39,236 bases of DNA, from the NCBI GenBank assembly GCA_017557185.1, contig JAFZAP010000046.1:1-39236 (forward strand), read 5' to 3'. Origin of the DNA: Prevotella sp. Lineage in GTDB: Bacteria > Bacteroidota > Bacteroidia > Bacteroidales > Bacteroidaceae. How positions within the stretch are numbered: position 1 is the stretch's first letter; every line of letters begins with the position of its first letter. Positions 24,768-31,983 of the stretch are shown in pieces. The notes below the pieces were generated by a model. It was not told the origin of the DNA and searched no databases. It saw only the letters and a program-made list of their open reading frames with translations. A program made the position numbers and the translations under genes.

Positions 24768-24818
24768 CGACAAAAGTCGCGAAGATACTCTGTCTCGGCA
24801 AAAAAATGAATAAATTCT

Positions 24819-24849
24819 TTTGTTTTGCCCTCGACTTTTCGTATCTTTG
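24819..24849 (+). promoter_or_regulatory. Promoter of tRNA-Arg
   Basis: TTTG (24819-24822), 19 bp and TATCTTTG (24842-24849) match the consensus, 24 bp before the tRNA 5' end. Confidence 0.75.
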
Positions 24850-24873
24850 CAGTCGCTAACGTAAACCGTATGG

Positions 24874-24945
24874 GCTCCCTTAGTTCAATGGATAGAACAA
24901 GTCTCTCCTAAAGATTAGATCCGAGTTCGATTCTCGGAGGGAGTA
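24874..24945 (+). tRNA. tRNA-Arg (anticodon CCT)
   Basis: The cloverleaf folds fully: acceptor GCTCCCT/AGGGAGT with one G-T pair, D stem GTTC/GAAC, anticodon stem AGTCT/AGATT around the loop CTCCTAA (anticodon CCT at positions 34-36), and T stem CCGAG/CTCGG with loop TTCGATT. The discriminator is A24945 and CCA is not encoded. It reads AGG codons. Confidence 0.96.
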
Positions 24946-24948
24946 CAC

Positions 24949-25068
24949 GCGCCGCAGGCGCGTTCAAAAAGTTCAATGCTTCTACGCAGCGTTCAAAGGT
25001 TCAATGCGCCGCAAGCGCGTTCAACTATCCGCTCGACCCGCAGGGGCGCTTTCATAGCGAAGCGGAGA
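24949..25068. repeat. Hairpin/GTTCAA modular repeat tract
   Basis: Immediately after tRNA-Arg comes the hairpin GCGCC-GCA-GGCGC (24949-24961), GTTCAAAAAGTTCAAT, the weak hairpin GCTTCTACGCAGC, GTTCAAAGGTTCAAT, then GCGCCGCAAGCGC (25006-25018) and GTTCAAC. A further hairpin-rich stretch with GCGCTTTCATAGCGAAGCG runs to 25068. The following 40 bp is an AACTATCAACTAT-like simple repeat. No gene is seen between the tRNA and 25110. Confidence 0.85.
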
Positions 25069-25109
25069 AAGAACTATCAACTCTCAACTATTAACTATCA
25101 ACTATACTT

Positions 25110-25901
25110 ATGCTTGGTGCTATTATTGGAGACATTGTAGGGTCGCGTTTCGAATTCGACGAACAGCCTACTGAGGGATTCGAACTCTTCACTGACGACT
25201 GCGACTTCACCGACGATACCATTTGTACCGTCGCTATTGCTGATGCCATTCTTAACGATCGGCCTTATAAGGATGCACTCGTGGAATGGTGCCAGCGCTA
25301 CCCCAACCCCAAGGGTGGCTACGGAAACATGTTCCTGCATTGGCTCAACGAGCGCAACCACCTGCCACAAGCATCCTTCGGCAACGGGTCGGCAATGCGC
25401 GTCAGCCCTGTAGGATGGCTGTTCAATGACTACGAAGAGCTGCAGCGCCAGGCAAAGCAAAGCGCTGAGGTCAGCCACTGCCATCAGGAAGGAATACGCG
25501 GAGCACAGTGTATCGCCACCGTTATCTATTGGCTGCGCACCTGCCGACTGACGAAAGACGAGATTGAAAGTGCCGTAGGTCGCAACTTCCAGTACCAGCT
25601 GCCACCGCTCCGCGACATCTTCCGCATCGGCTCGAACGGACACTTCGACTCCACCTGTCAGGAGACTGTGCCCTGGGCCCTGCGCTGCTTCCTCGATGCC
25701 GACAACTTCGAGGGAACCCTTCGCAATGCTATCATGGCACAGGGCGACACTGACACCAAGGGCGCCATCGCCTGTTCCATCGCCGAAGCCTGCTACGAGA
25801 TTCCCGATGCTCTCGCCGACCGCGCCCTAGAGTTCCTGCCCGTCGACATGCTGAAGGTCGTTGAGCAGTTCTACGATCGCGTGCAGCAGAACATCGAGTA
25901 A
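25110..25901 (+). CDS. ADP-ribosylglycohydrolase (DraG family)
   Basis: A 263-residue cytosolic hydrolase that removes ADP-ribose from proteins or other acceptors using a binuclear Mg or Mn site. Metal-binding blocks are intact: GAIIGDIVGSRFEF at the N-terminus, FTDDTICTVAIADA (residues about 33-46), NGSAMRVSPVGW, and the C-terminal QGDTDTKGAIACSIAEA. It stands alone on the plus strand behind the repeat tract and has no adjacent ADP-ribosyltransferase or macrodomain, so its target is unknown. It is followed by a 22-bp array and terminator-like hairpins. Family identity is secure. Confidence 0.95.
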   Translation: MLGAIIGDIVGSRFEFDEQPTEGFELFTDDCDFTDDTICTVAIADAILNDRPYKDALVEWCQRYPNPKGGYGNMFLHWLNERNHLPQASFGNGSAMRVSPVGWLFNDYEELQRQAKQSAEVSHCHQEGIRGAQCIATVIYWLRTCRLTKDEIESAVGRNFQYQLPPLRDIFRIGSNGHFDSTCQETVPWALRCFLDADNFEGTLRNAIMAQGDTDTKGAIACSIAEACYEIPDALADRALEFLPVDMLKVVEQFYDRVQQNIE

Positions 25902-25939
25902 TCTCCTTCGCCGCCGTATTCACCCTACAAATCTTCATA

Positions 25940-26093
25940 GAACATTACTCCCAGAGTTGAAAAGCATAGCTCCCCGTTGTCTAGAGCTATGCTCTAGTTG
26001 TTATGGAGCATTGCTCTACATGGTACAGAGCATTGCTCTGCATGATAAGGAGCATAGCTCTGTAAGGTACGGAGCAATGCTCTATAGCAACAA
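25940..26093. repeat. 22-bp phased palindromic array, seven units
   Basis: Units start at 25940, 25962, 25984, 26006, 26028, 26050 and 26072, exactly 22 bp apart. The 12-bp core is GAGC-NNN-GCTC followed by T or C, and the centre varies between units (TAT, ATT, ATA, AAT) while the arms are kept. The 10-bp remainders differ. The first two units are degenerate. The array sits in the convergent spacer between the ADP-ribosylglycohydrolase and secDF and belongs to the same family as 2999-3240. Confidence 0.93.
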
Positions 26094-26096
26094 AAC

Positions 26097-26126
26097 AAGG
26101 TGGGCAACCAGCTGGCTGCCCACCTT
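26097..26126. terminator. Bidirectional terminator between ADP-ribosylglycohydrolase and secDF
   Basis: AAGGTGGGCA (26097-26106) pairs perfectly with TGCCCACCTT (26117-26126) across a 10-base loop that itself contains CAGCTG. On the minus strand it is followed by GTTTTGTTG, fitting termination of secDF; the plus-strand side is AT-rich. Confidence 0.85.
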
Positions 26127-26131
26127 ATTAT

Positions 26132-26162
26132 ATACATGCGCACGCATGCGCAGCGCATGTAT
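26132..26162. repeat. Second inverted repeat next to the terminator
   Basis: ATACATGCGC (26132-26141) pairs perfectly with GCGCATGTAT (26153-26162), and the 11-base loop is itself nearly palindromic (ACGCATGCGCA). It ends 20 bp after the secDF stop and could be a processing or stability hairpin of that mRNA. Confidence 0.8.
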
Positions 26163-26181
26163 TGTCTGAAAAGCTTTCCGA

Positions 26182-29100
26182 TTACTCTGCGACCTCTTCC
26201 TTAATCTTGCGACCCATGACGCGGTAAGCGATAGGCGAAGCGATGAAAATGGAGGAGAGTGTACCGAAGATTACACCGAGGGTCATTGCGAAGGCGAAGC
26301 CCTTGATGCTGCTACCACCAATGAACAAGATGCAGAGCAGCACGATCAACGTCGAAAGTGAGGTGTTGATGGTACGTGCCAGCGTCTGGTTGATGGAGTC
26401 GTTGAAGACCTTCTGGATGTCCTGTTTCGGGTGCAGGCGCAGGTTCTCACGGATACGGTCGAACACCACCACCTTATCGTTAATAGAGTAACCGATCACC
26501 GTCAGCACGGCACCGATGAACGTCTGGTCGACCTCGAGTGAGAACGGCATGATGTTCTGCAGGAGCGAGAACAGGCCGATCACGGTGAGTGCGTCGAACA
26601 CCAGAGCTGCGGTCGAACCAACCGAGAAGGCTACGTTGCGGAAGCGCAGCAGGATGTAGAGGAAGATAGCAATCAGGGCGATGAACACGCTGATGAATGC
26701 TCCGTGAGTGATGTTCTTAGCAATCGACGGACCTACCTTCGTAGAACTGATGATGGAGCCACCCTCGCGGATGTCGGGGTTCTTGAAGGAAGCAACGTCG
26801 GCCTGGCTCACGAGGCCAGCCTTCTTCAGACCGTTGTAGAGCATCTCCTCAGCCTCGTCGTCGACGGTGGGGCTGTTCGACTCAATCTTGTAGTTGGTCG
26901 ACATACGGATGGTCTTGTTGTCGGTACCGAGTGCGAGAGCACCAGTGTTGCAGCCGGGGAAGGTCTCGGCAAGGATGCCGCGCACCTGCTCAGGCTCTAC
27001 GGGATTCTCGAACTGGATGACATAGTTGCGACCACCGGTGAAGTCGATGCTGCGGCTCAGACCCATCGTTGCAAGGCTGATAGCGAACACGGCGATAGCA
27101 CCGAGGATGACCCAACGGGTGGTATTCCAAGCTGACATGAAGCGGAACTTCGTGCCCTGCATGAGGTTCTTCGAGAACTTCGTGCTGAAGGTGAGTCCAA
27201 GCCAGCGGTCCTTGCTCATCTGGTGCTCGTAGACCAGGCGTGTGAGGAACACAGCGGTGAAGAACGAGCAGATGATACCGATGATCCAAGTGGTGGCGAA
27301 GCCGCGGATGGGACCTGTACCGAAGAGGTAGAGGATGACACCCGTGATGATTGACGTCAAGTTCGAGTCGAAGATAGCCGAGAAGGCGTTGTCGTAACCA
27401 GCGGCCACGGCCTGCTTGATCTTCTTGCCTCCACGCAGTTCTTCCTTGATGCGCTCATAGATCAGCACGTTTGCGTCGACAGCCGTACCGAGCGAAAGCA
27501 CCATACCGGCGATACCACTCATGGTGAGTGCTGCGGAGAACGAAGTCAGAATACCGAGCGTGAAGAAGATGTTCACGAGCAGAGCGAGGTTAGCCATCAT
27601 ACCCGGGATGATGTTGTACATGAGGAGCATGTAGATCATCAGCAGAATGAAGGCGATGATGAACGAGATGACACCCTGCTGGATGGACTGTGCACCGAGC
27701 GTCGGGCCGACCACTTCTTCCTGTACGATGCGTGCAGGAGCAGGCATACGACCAGACTTCAGCGTGTTGGCAAGGTCCTTGGTATCCTCAATGGTGAAGT
27801 TACCGGAGATAGACGACTGACCACCATCGATTTCGCCGTTAACGCGCGGAGCGCTGTAGACGACACCGTCGAGGACGATGGCGATAGCCTTACCGACATT
27901 TGCCTTGGTGAGAGCAGCCCAGCGGCGTGCACCCTCGGTGTTCATCGACATCGACACTTCAGGAGCACCGGTCAGATGGTTGAACTGGTCGCTGGCGTCG
28001 GTGACCACATCACCCTCGAGGGGAGCGCGGCCAGAGGTGCTGGTGACCTTGATGGCATAGAGACCATAGATGTTCTTAGCGGTGAGACCATCCTCAGGCT
28101 TTGCACTCCAGAGAAGCTTGCAGTCGGAGGGAATGATCTGCTTGGCCAGATCGGAATAGATGATCTGGTCGATCTCAGCGGTGTCGCGCACATTGGCATA
28201 GCCGACGAGCGAGAGTGAACCGTTACCAGTGGTCTGCAACATGGCGAGCAGCGGGTGCTGCTTCTTGGCCTCAGCAATCTGAGCCTCAGTGTTGGCGGCA
28301 ACGCCAGCCTTGTTCTTATCGCTATTCACCTGGAACTTAGCCTTGGTAGAGTCGGCCTTGGCGCTATCGGCCTTAGCGGTCTCTGCCTTCACTTCCTCTG
28401 CAGCGGGCTCGGCAGCCTTGGCAGTGGTGTCGGCCTTCAGGCTTCCACCCTCGTTGGCTACGCGGGCATCGAGCTGTGTCAGGAAGGGCACAATCTCCTC
28501 AGCATTATAGGTCTCCCAGAACTCAAGGTTTGCGGAACCCTGCAGGAGCTTACGCATACGCTCCGGCTCACGGATACCCGGCATTTCGACCATGATGCGG
28601 CCGTCCTGACCTTCGAGCTTCTGGATGTTGGGCTGCACAACGCCGAACTTATCGATACGGGTGCGCACCACGTTGAACGAGTTGTCGATGGCGGCCTGTA
28701 CCTCTGAGCGCAGTGCCTTCTCGACTTCCTTGTCGGTGCTCTGCGGAGAAACCTTACCCTGCAGCTGCTGGGTAGCGAAGATCTCGGCGAGATTGCGGTT
28801 GGGGGCGTTCTTGTGGAATGCCTTGATGAACAACGAAATGAAGTCGTCCTGACTGGTTTCCTCCTCAGCCTTGGCTTCCTTCATAGACTTCACGAAATCA
28901 GCGTCTTTCTTGTGGTCGGCGAGCATGTCAACGACGTCGGGTACGGAGATCTCGAGAATCACGTTCATACCACCCTTCAGATCAAGGCCAAGGCCGATCT
29001 GCGTCTCCAGACAGTTCTGATACGAGTAAATACCCAGATACTTCACAGAGTCCTTGTAGTCCTGCTGTGCTACGGGGTCTGTCAGCTTGGCTGCCTGCGT

Positions 29101-29196
29101 GTCGTAGTACTTCGTGGCACCCGAAAATGACAAATAGAAGATGCTTGCCAGCGTCAGTAAGACGGCTGTTACAATTACAATTCCTTTGTTTTGCAT
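26182..29196 (-). CDS. secDF: Protein translocase SecDF fusion
   Basis: SecD and SecF, fused in one 1004-residue polypeptide, use the proton gradient to pull exported proteins through SecYEG. The start is ATG 29196 (MQNKGIVIVTAVLLTLASIF, first membrane helix). SecD features: GLDLKGGMNVILEISV, the periplasmic P1 region, AIVLDGVVYSAPRVNGEIDGGQSSISGNF, and membrane block GTAVDANVLIYERIKEEL. SecF features: SIDFTGGRNYVIQFENP and a final block with YSINDKVVVFDRIRENLR. P1 carries a low-complexity Ala/Lys/Asp/Ser insert (AKADSAKADSTKAK, about residue 280). Six helices per half are expected. It has its own promoter. Confidence 0.96.
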   Translation of the reverse strand: MQNKGIVIVTAVLLTLASIFYLSFSGATKYYDTQAAKLTDPVAQQDYKDSVKYLGIYSYQNCLETQIGLGLDLKGGMNVILEISVPDVVDMLADHKKDADFVKSMKEAKAEEETSQDDFISLFIKAFHKNAPNRNLAEIFATQQLQGKVSPQSTDKEVEKALRSEVQAAIDNSFNVVRTRIDKFGVVQPNIQKLEGQDGRIMVEMPGIREPERMRKLLQGSANLEFWETYNAEEIVPFLTQLDARVANEGGSLKADTTAKAAEPAAEEVKAETAKADSAKADSTKAKFQVNSDKNKAGVAANTEAQIAEAKKQHPLLAMLQTTGNGSLSLVGYANVRDTAEIDQIIYSDLAKQIIPSDCKLLWSAKPEDGLTAKNIYGLYAIKVTSTSGRAPLEGDVVTDASDQFNHLTGAPEVSMSMNTEGARRWAALTKANVGKAIAIVLDGVVYSAPRVNGEIDGGQSSISGNFTIEDTKDLANTLKSGRMPAPARIVQEEVVGPTLGAQSIQQGVISFIIAFILLMIYMLLMYNIIPGMMANLALLVNIFFTLGILTSFSAALTMSGIAGMVLSLGTAVDANVLIYERIKEELRGGKKIKQAVAAGYDNAFSAIFDSNLTSIITGVILYLFGTGPIRGFATTWIIGIICSFFTAVFLTRLVYEHQMSKDRWLGLTFSTKFSKNLMQGTKFRFMSAWNTTRWVILGAIAVFAISLATMGLSRSIDFTGGRNYVIQFENPVEPEQVRGILAETFPGCNTGALALGTDNKTIRMSTNYKIESNSPTVDDEAEEMLYNGLKKAGLVSQADVASFKNPDIREGGSIISSTKVGPSIAKNITHGAFISVFIALIAIFLYILLRFRNVAFSVGSTAALVFDALTVIGLFSLLQNIMPFSLEVDQTFIGAVLTVIGYSINDKVVVFDRIRENLRLHPKQDIQKVFNDSINQTLARTINTSLSTLIVLLCILFIGGSSIKGFAFAMTLGVIFGTLSSIFIASPIAYRVMGRKIKEEVAE

Positions 29197-29244
29197 TTTG
29201 TTAATTTTATTGTTTGATTTATTATTACCTTCATTTTGAGCGCA

Positions 29245-29273
29245 CAAAGTTACGCATTTTTTACCATTTTCAG
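29245..29273 (-). promoter_or_regulatory. Promoter of secDF
   Basis: The minus strand has TAACTTTG (29252-29245), about 50 bp before the ATG; the -33 position reads CTG rather than TTG. Confidence 0.55.
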
Positions 29274-29301
29274 AAATTTCTACCCCTTAAATATGCATTT
29301 T

Positions 29302-30414
29302 TTAATGATTTAGCTGCTTTTTTAGCTTGCAAACAAGGGGAAAATGGTCAGAAAAGTCAATTTTCCGTTCAATATGACACGCTGAGGGAACCCAATCAGT
29401 GGAACAGAAAATATGATCGATGCGCACAAAAAAGGCATTGGCGTGATAGCTGATGGCGGGTCCGTTGCCACTCTCGCGGAAACAGTCGACGAGGTTTCTG
29501 CCGGCAATGCGATGGGCATAGGAGATGGGGCCGTCGTTGAAGTCGCCGCAGACGATGACGGAACGGCAACCGGAGGCTGGCGAATGGAGCAGACTGTCGA
29601 CATAGACAGCTACGGATTCGGCCTGCGGAGCCCGCAGACGAGTGGACTCGGCGAGGCGGTCGACAACCTTGCGCGACTCTTCACGCGCTTCTTCCTTCTG
29701 CATGTCGCCCTTCATCATCTTCTTGAAATCGGAACGCTCCTCAACGGTGAGGTTCGTCGACTCCAAGTGGTTGTTGATGACGCACACGGTATCGGTGCCA
29801 ATGGCAACATAGAACGCAGCCGAGTGATGGGCCTCGGGGGTGAAGGTATGCGCAACATTAGGGACATGTTCCTTCCTAACAATGGGATAACGGCTGAGCA
29901 GCGTAAGCATGTCGCCACCACGAACCACACGTGTTGTGTCACGGTAGGGATAGAGGTCGGCCATACGTTCTCGCTCGCTCTTGTTCAAGTCGAACTCCTG
30001 CAGACACACAAGGTCGGCAGCCTGCTCACGCAGGAAATCGGTGACTCGAGCACGGAACACCTCATCCTCGAGCTTCTGGTGGTTGTAGGCGTTGAAGCAC
30101 ACAAGCGACAACGTACTGTCAGCCGATTCCGAGTGAGGAATGTTCAGTGGACAATAATTGCGCACGGGCTGATAGCACACCAGCAGACCGGCGATAGGGA
30201 TGAGCGTCCAGCGCTTCTTGAACAGCAGCCAGAACAAGAGAAAACCCAGGTTGATTATCAGGAAAAAGGGAAAGATAAGCCCGATATTAGCAAGCCGAGG
30301 ATAGGACGCAGGGTCCAGCCGATCGGAATAGCCCACCAGCAGCATCAGCAGAATGGTTGCCACATTGGCACCGGCAATCATCTGCAACGTGAATCGCTTC
30401 AGTTTCTTCAGCAT
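29302..30414 (-). CDS. Endonuclease/exonuclease/phosphatase family protein, membrane-anchored
   Basis: A 370-residue protein with about three N-terminal membrane helices (TLQMIAGANVATILLMLLVG, IGLIFPFFLIINLGFLLFWLLF, WTLIPIAGLLVCYQPV) followed by an EEP domain (about 105-365). Catalytic motifs of the DNase I/phosphodiesterase fold are visible: LVCFNAYN, VCLQEFDLN, INNHLEST, VCGDFNDGP, RIDHIFCS and FSDHFPLVCKL. It could be a phosphodiesterase acting on lipids, nucleic acid or sugar phosphates at the membrane. It follows the rhomboid gene on the same strand, with a hairpin-repeat spacer between. Confidence 0.9.
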   Translation of the reverse strand: MLKKLKRFTLQMIAGANVATILLMLLVGYSDRLDPASYPRLANIGLIFPFFLIINLGFLLFWLLFKKRWTLIPIAGLLVCYQPVRNYCPLNIPHSESADSTLSLVCFNAYNHQKLEDEVFRARVTDFLREQAADLVCLQEFDLNKSERERMADLYPYRDTTRVVRGGDMLTLLSRYPIVRKEHVPNVAHTFTPEAHHSAAFYVAIGTDTVCVINNHLESTNLTVEERSDFKKMMKGDMQKEEAREESRKVVDRLAESTRLRAPQAESVAVYVDSLLHSPASGCRSVIVCGDFNDGPISYAHRIAGRNLVDCFRESGNGPAISYHANAFFVRIDHIFCSTDWVPSACHIERKIDFSDHFPLVCKLKKQLNH

Positions 30415-30434
30415 GAAATTGTTAGAATCTTAAT

Positions 30435-30504
30435 GTTGCATAGCAACTCTTGAACTTTTGAACCTTTTAACGTTGCGTAGCAACAATTGAACGTCGCAAG
30501 CGAC
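30435..30504. repeat. Hairpin/TTGAAC modular repeat between rhomboid and EEP genes
   Basis: Three small hairpins are present: GTTGC-ATA-GCAAC (30435-30447), GTTGC-GTA-GCAAC (30472-30484) and GTCGC-AA-GCGAC (30493-30504). They are joined by TTGAAC units (equivalent to GTTCAA on the other strand). This is the same architecture as at 7137-7206 and 24949-25025. Confidence 0.85.
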
Positions 30505-30510
30505 TCTTCT

Positions 30511-31416
30511 CTACTTCTTGCTCTGCTCGAAGAGCTTACGTTTCTCTTCACTCGTCAGACTGTCGTAGCCGCTCTTGCGAATCTTGTCAAGAATGCGGTC
30601 AATATCTGCCTGCTCCTGTTGTTTGCGGGCGTTGTAGTCCCAGTCGGTTCGTTGAACGGTACTCGTCGTGGTGTAACTCGATGACTGCCGACGACCACTA
30701 TCAGCCGACTTCTTCGACCGTTTCTCCCAGGCAGAGCGCAAGTTGTCAAAGAACTGTTCGCCCTGCGACTTGCCGTAGCCAGCAGTGGGGTGTTTCTGCC
30801 AGTAGCGTATCATGAAGAAGCCAAACACCATGCCGCCGAGGTGTGCCAGATGGGCAACACCGTCGCCAGTAGTCGACAGCGCCGAGAAGAGTTCAATGCC
30901 GGCATAGATGATGACAAACCACTTCGCCTTGATAGGTACCGGAAGCGGGAAAATGAAGATACGCTCCTCTGGGAATATCATGCCGAAAGCCAACAAAATG
31001 GCGTAGATGGCACCCGAGGCACCCACTGTCGTACCCAGGTTGAGGGTGGGCTGTCCGAAGAGGCCCATGTAGTCGGCAAACTGCGCCATTTCCTGAAAAA
31101 GACCGGCTCCGATTCCGCAAGAAATGTAATAAAAAAGGAATTTTTTCGCTCCCCACACTCGCTCTACCACACAACCGAACATCCACAGGGCAAACATGTT
31201 GAAAAACAAGTGGTCCCAGCCGCCATGCATGAACATGTAGGTAAGGAGTTGATACACATGGAAATCAGGTGCCAGGAAGAAATACAGTCCAAACTGGGAG
31301 TTGAGCGTATAAGCCGTACCGCCCTGATAGGTCGTACCACCTACGAGGACGGTGACTATGAACACCAGCACATTGATGATGAGCAGGTTGCGCGTAATTG
31401 TTGGTATGTTTCGCAT
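30511..31416 (-). CDS. Rhomboid-family intramembrane serine protease
   Basis: A 301-residue polytopic membrane protease cleaving transmembrane substrates. The start is ATG 31416; the in-frame upstream extension is not rhomboid-like. The catalytic serine is Ser134 in TTVGASGAIYAIL and the histidine is His192 in VAHLAHLGGMVFG; the L1 region has MFMHGGWDHLFFNMFALWMFG. Six helices are expected over residues 12-205. The C-terminus is a cytosolic linker rich in Ser/Arg/Gln, ending in a small helical domain with DRILDKIRKSGYDSLTSEEKRKLFE, typical of Bacteroidota rhomboids. The substrate is unknown. Confidence 0.94.
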   Translation of the reverse strand: MRNIPTITRNLLIINVLVFIVTVLVGGTTYQGGTAYTLNSQFGLYFFLAPDFHVYQLLTYMFMHGGWDHLFFNMFALWMFGCVVERVWGAKKFLFYYISCGIGAGLFQEMAQFADYMGLFGQPTLNLGTTVGASGAIYAILLAFGMIFPEERIFIFPLPVPIKAKWFVIIYAGIELFSALSTTGDGVAHLAHLGGMVFGFFMIRYWQKHPTAGYGKSQGEQFFDNLRSAWEKRSKKSADSGRRQSSSYTTTSTVQRTDWDYNARKQQEQADIDRILDKIRKSGYDSLTSEEKRKLFEQSKK

Positions 31417-31450
31417 TGTTACAATTTTCTGATTCTTACTATAATTGGCG

Positions 31451-31458
31451 CAAAAGTA
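31451..31458 (-). promoter_or_regulatory. -7 element for the rhomboid gene
   Basis: The minus strand reads TACTTTTG, 34 bp before the ATG. A TTTTG lies about 23 bp further upstream, slightly beyond the usual spacing. Confidence 0.5.
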
Positions 31459-31539
31459 CGAAAAAATCCCGTTATTTTGCACAAAATCAGGGTATTAAAC
31501 ACAAAATTTCAAAAAAAAATCACTTTTTTCACATTTTTG

Positions 31540-31571
31540 TTTGTTTTTATGAAATGAATGTTCTATATTTG
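31540..31571 (+). promoter_or_regulatory. Promoter of the HU gene
   Basis: TTTG (31540-31543), exactly 20 bp and TATATTTG (31564-31571) fit the consensus well. The leader to the ATG is about 45 nt and AT-rich. Confidence 0.75.
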
Positions 31572-31620
31572 TCACCAAATTGTGAAATTTTCATATTTTA
31601 ATCATTTAAAAACCAAGTTT

Positions 31621-31893
31621 ATGAACAAGACAGAATTGATCGCAAAGATTGCAGAGACCGCTGGTCTTAGCAAAGTTGATGCAAAGAAGGCTCTTGACGC
31701 AGCCGTTGCAGCAGTGAAGGACGCTCTCGTAGCAGGTGACAAGGTACAGCTCGTTGGCTTCGGCACATTCGCCGTAAAGGTGCAGCCCGCTCGTGAGGGT
31801 ATCAACCCCGCTACCAAGGCTAAGATTAAGATTGCTGCTAAGAAAGTTGCTAAGTTCAAGGCTGGCGCTGAGCTCGCTGAGGCTGTGAAGTAA
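31621..31893 (+). CDS. HU-family nucleoid DNA-binding protein
   Basis: A 90-residue HU/IHF-family protein: MNKTELIAKIAETAGLSKVDAKKALDAAV forms the dimerising helices, VQLVGFGTFAVKVQPAREGINPATK is the strand/arm with a variant of the GRNPxTG motif, and the basic C-terminal helix completes the fold. It bends and compacts DNA as a dimer. An in-frame extension reaches 31558, but ATG 31621 matches the family start and lies downstream of the promoter. It is followed by two hairpins. There is no evidence for a specialised role. Confidence 0.96.
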   Translation: MNKTELIAKIAETAGLSKVDAKKALDAAVAAVKDALVAGDKVQLVGFGTFAVKVQPAREGINPATKAKIKIAAKKVAKFKAGAELAEAVK

Positions 31894-31898
31894 GAAAA

Positions 31899-31956
31899 TT
31901 TGTAAAGATTTTTACAAATAAAAAGAAGCGGTTGCCAACAGGCGATCGCTTCTTTT
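31899..31956. terminator. Terminator(s) between HU and kduD
   Basis: TTTGTAAA-GATT-TTTACAAA (31899-31918) is followed by AAAAGAAGCG/CGCTTCTTTT (31921-31930 with 31947-31956), which ends in TTTTCTTTTTG. The second hairpin can terminate both HU (plus) and kduD (minus). Confidence 0.85.
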
Positions 31957-31983
31957 CTTTTTGTCTAGTTTTCAAGTCTTTTT

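Noticed and set aside
29413-30453. A 346-codon open frame opposite the EEP-family gene
   Set aside because: The minus strand carries all EEP motifs; the plus frame has no recognisable family and starts inside the coding region.
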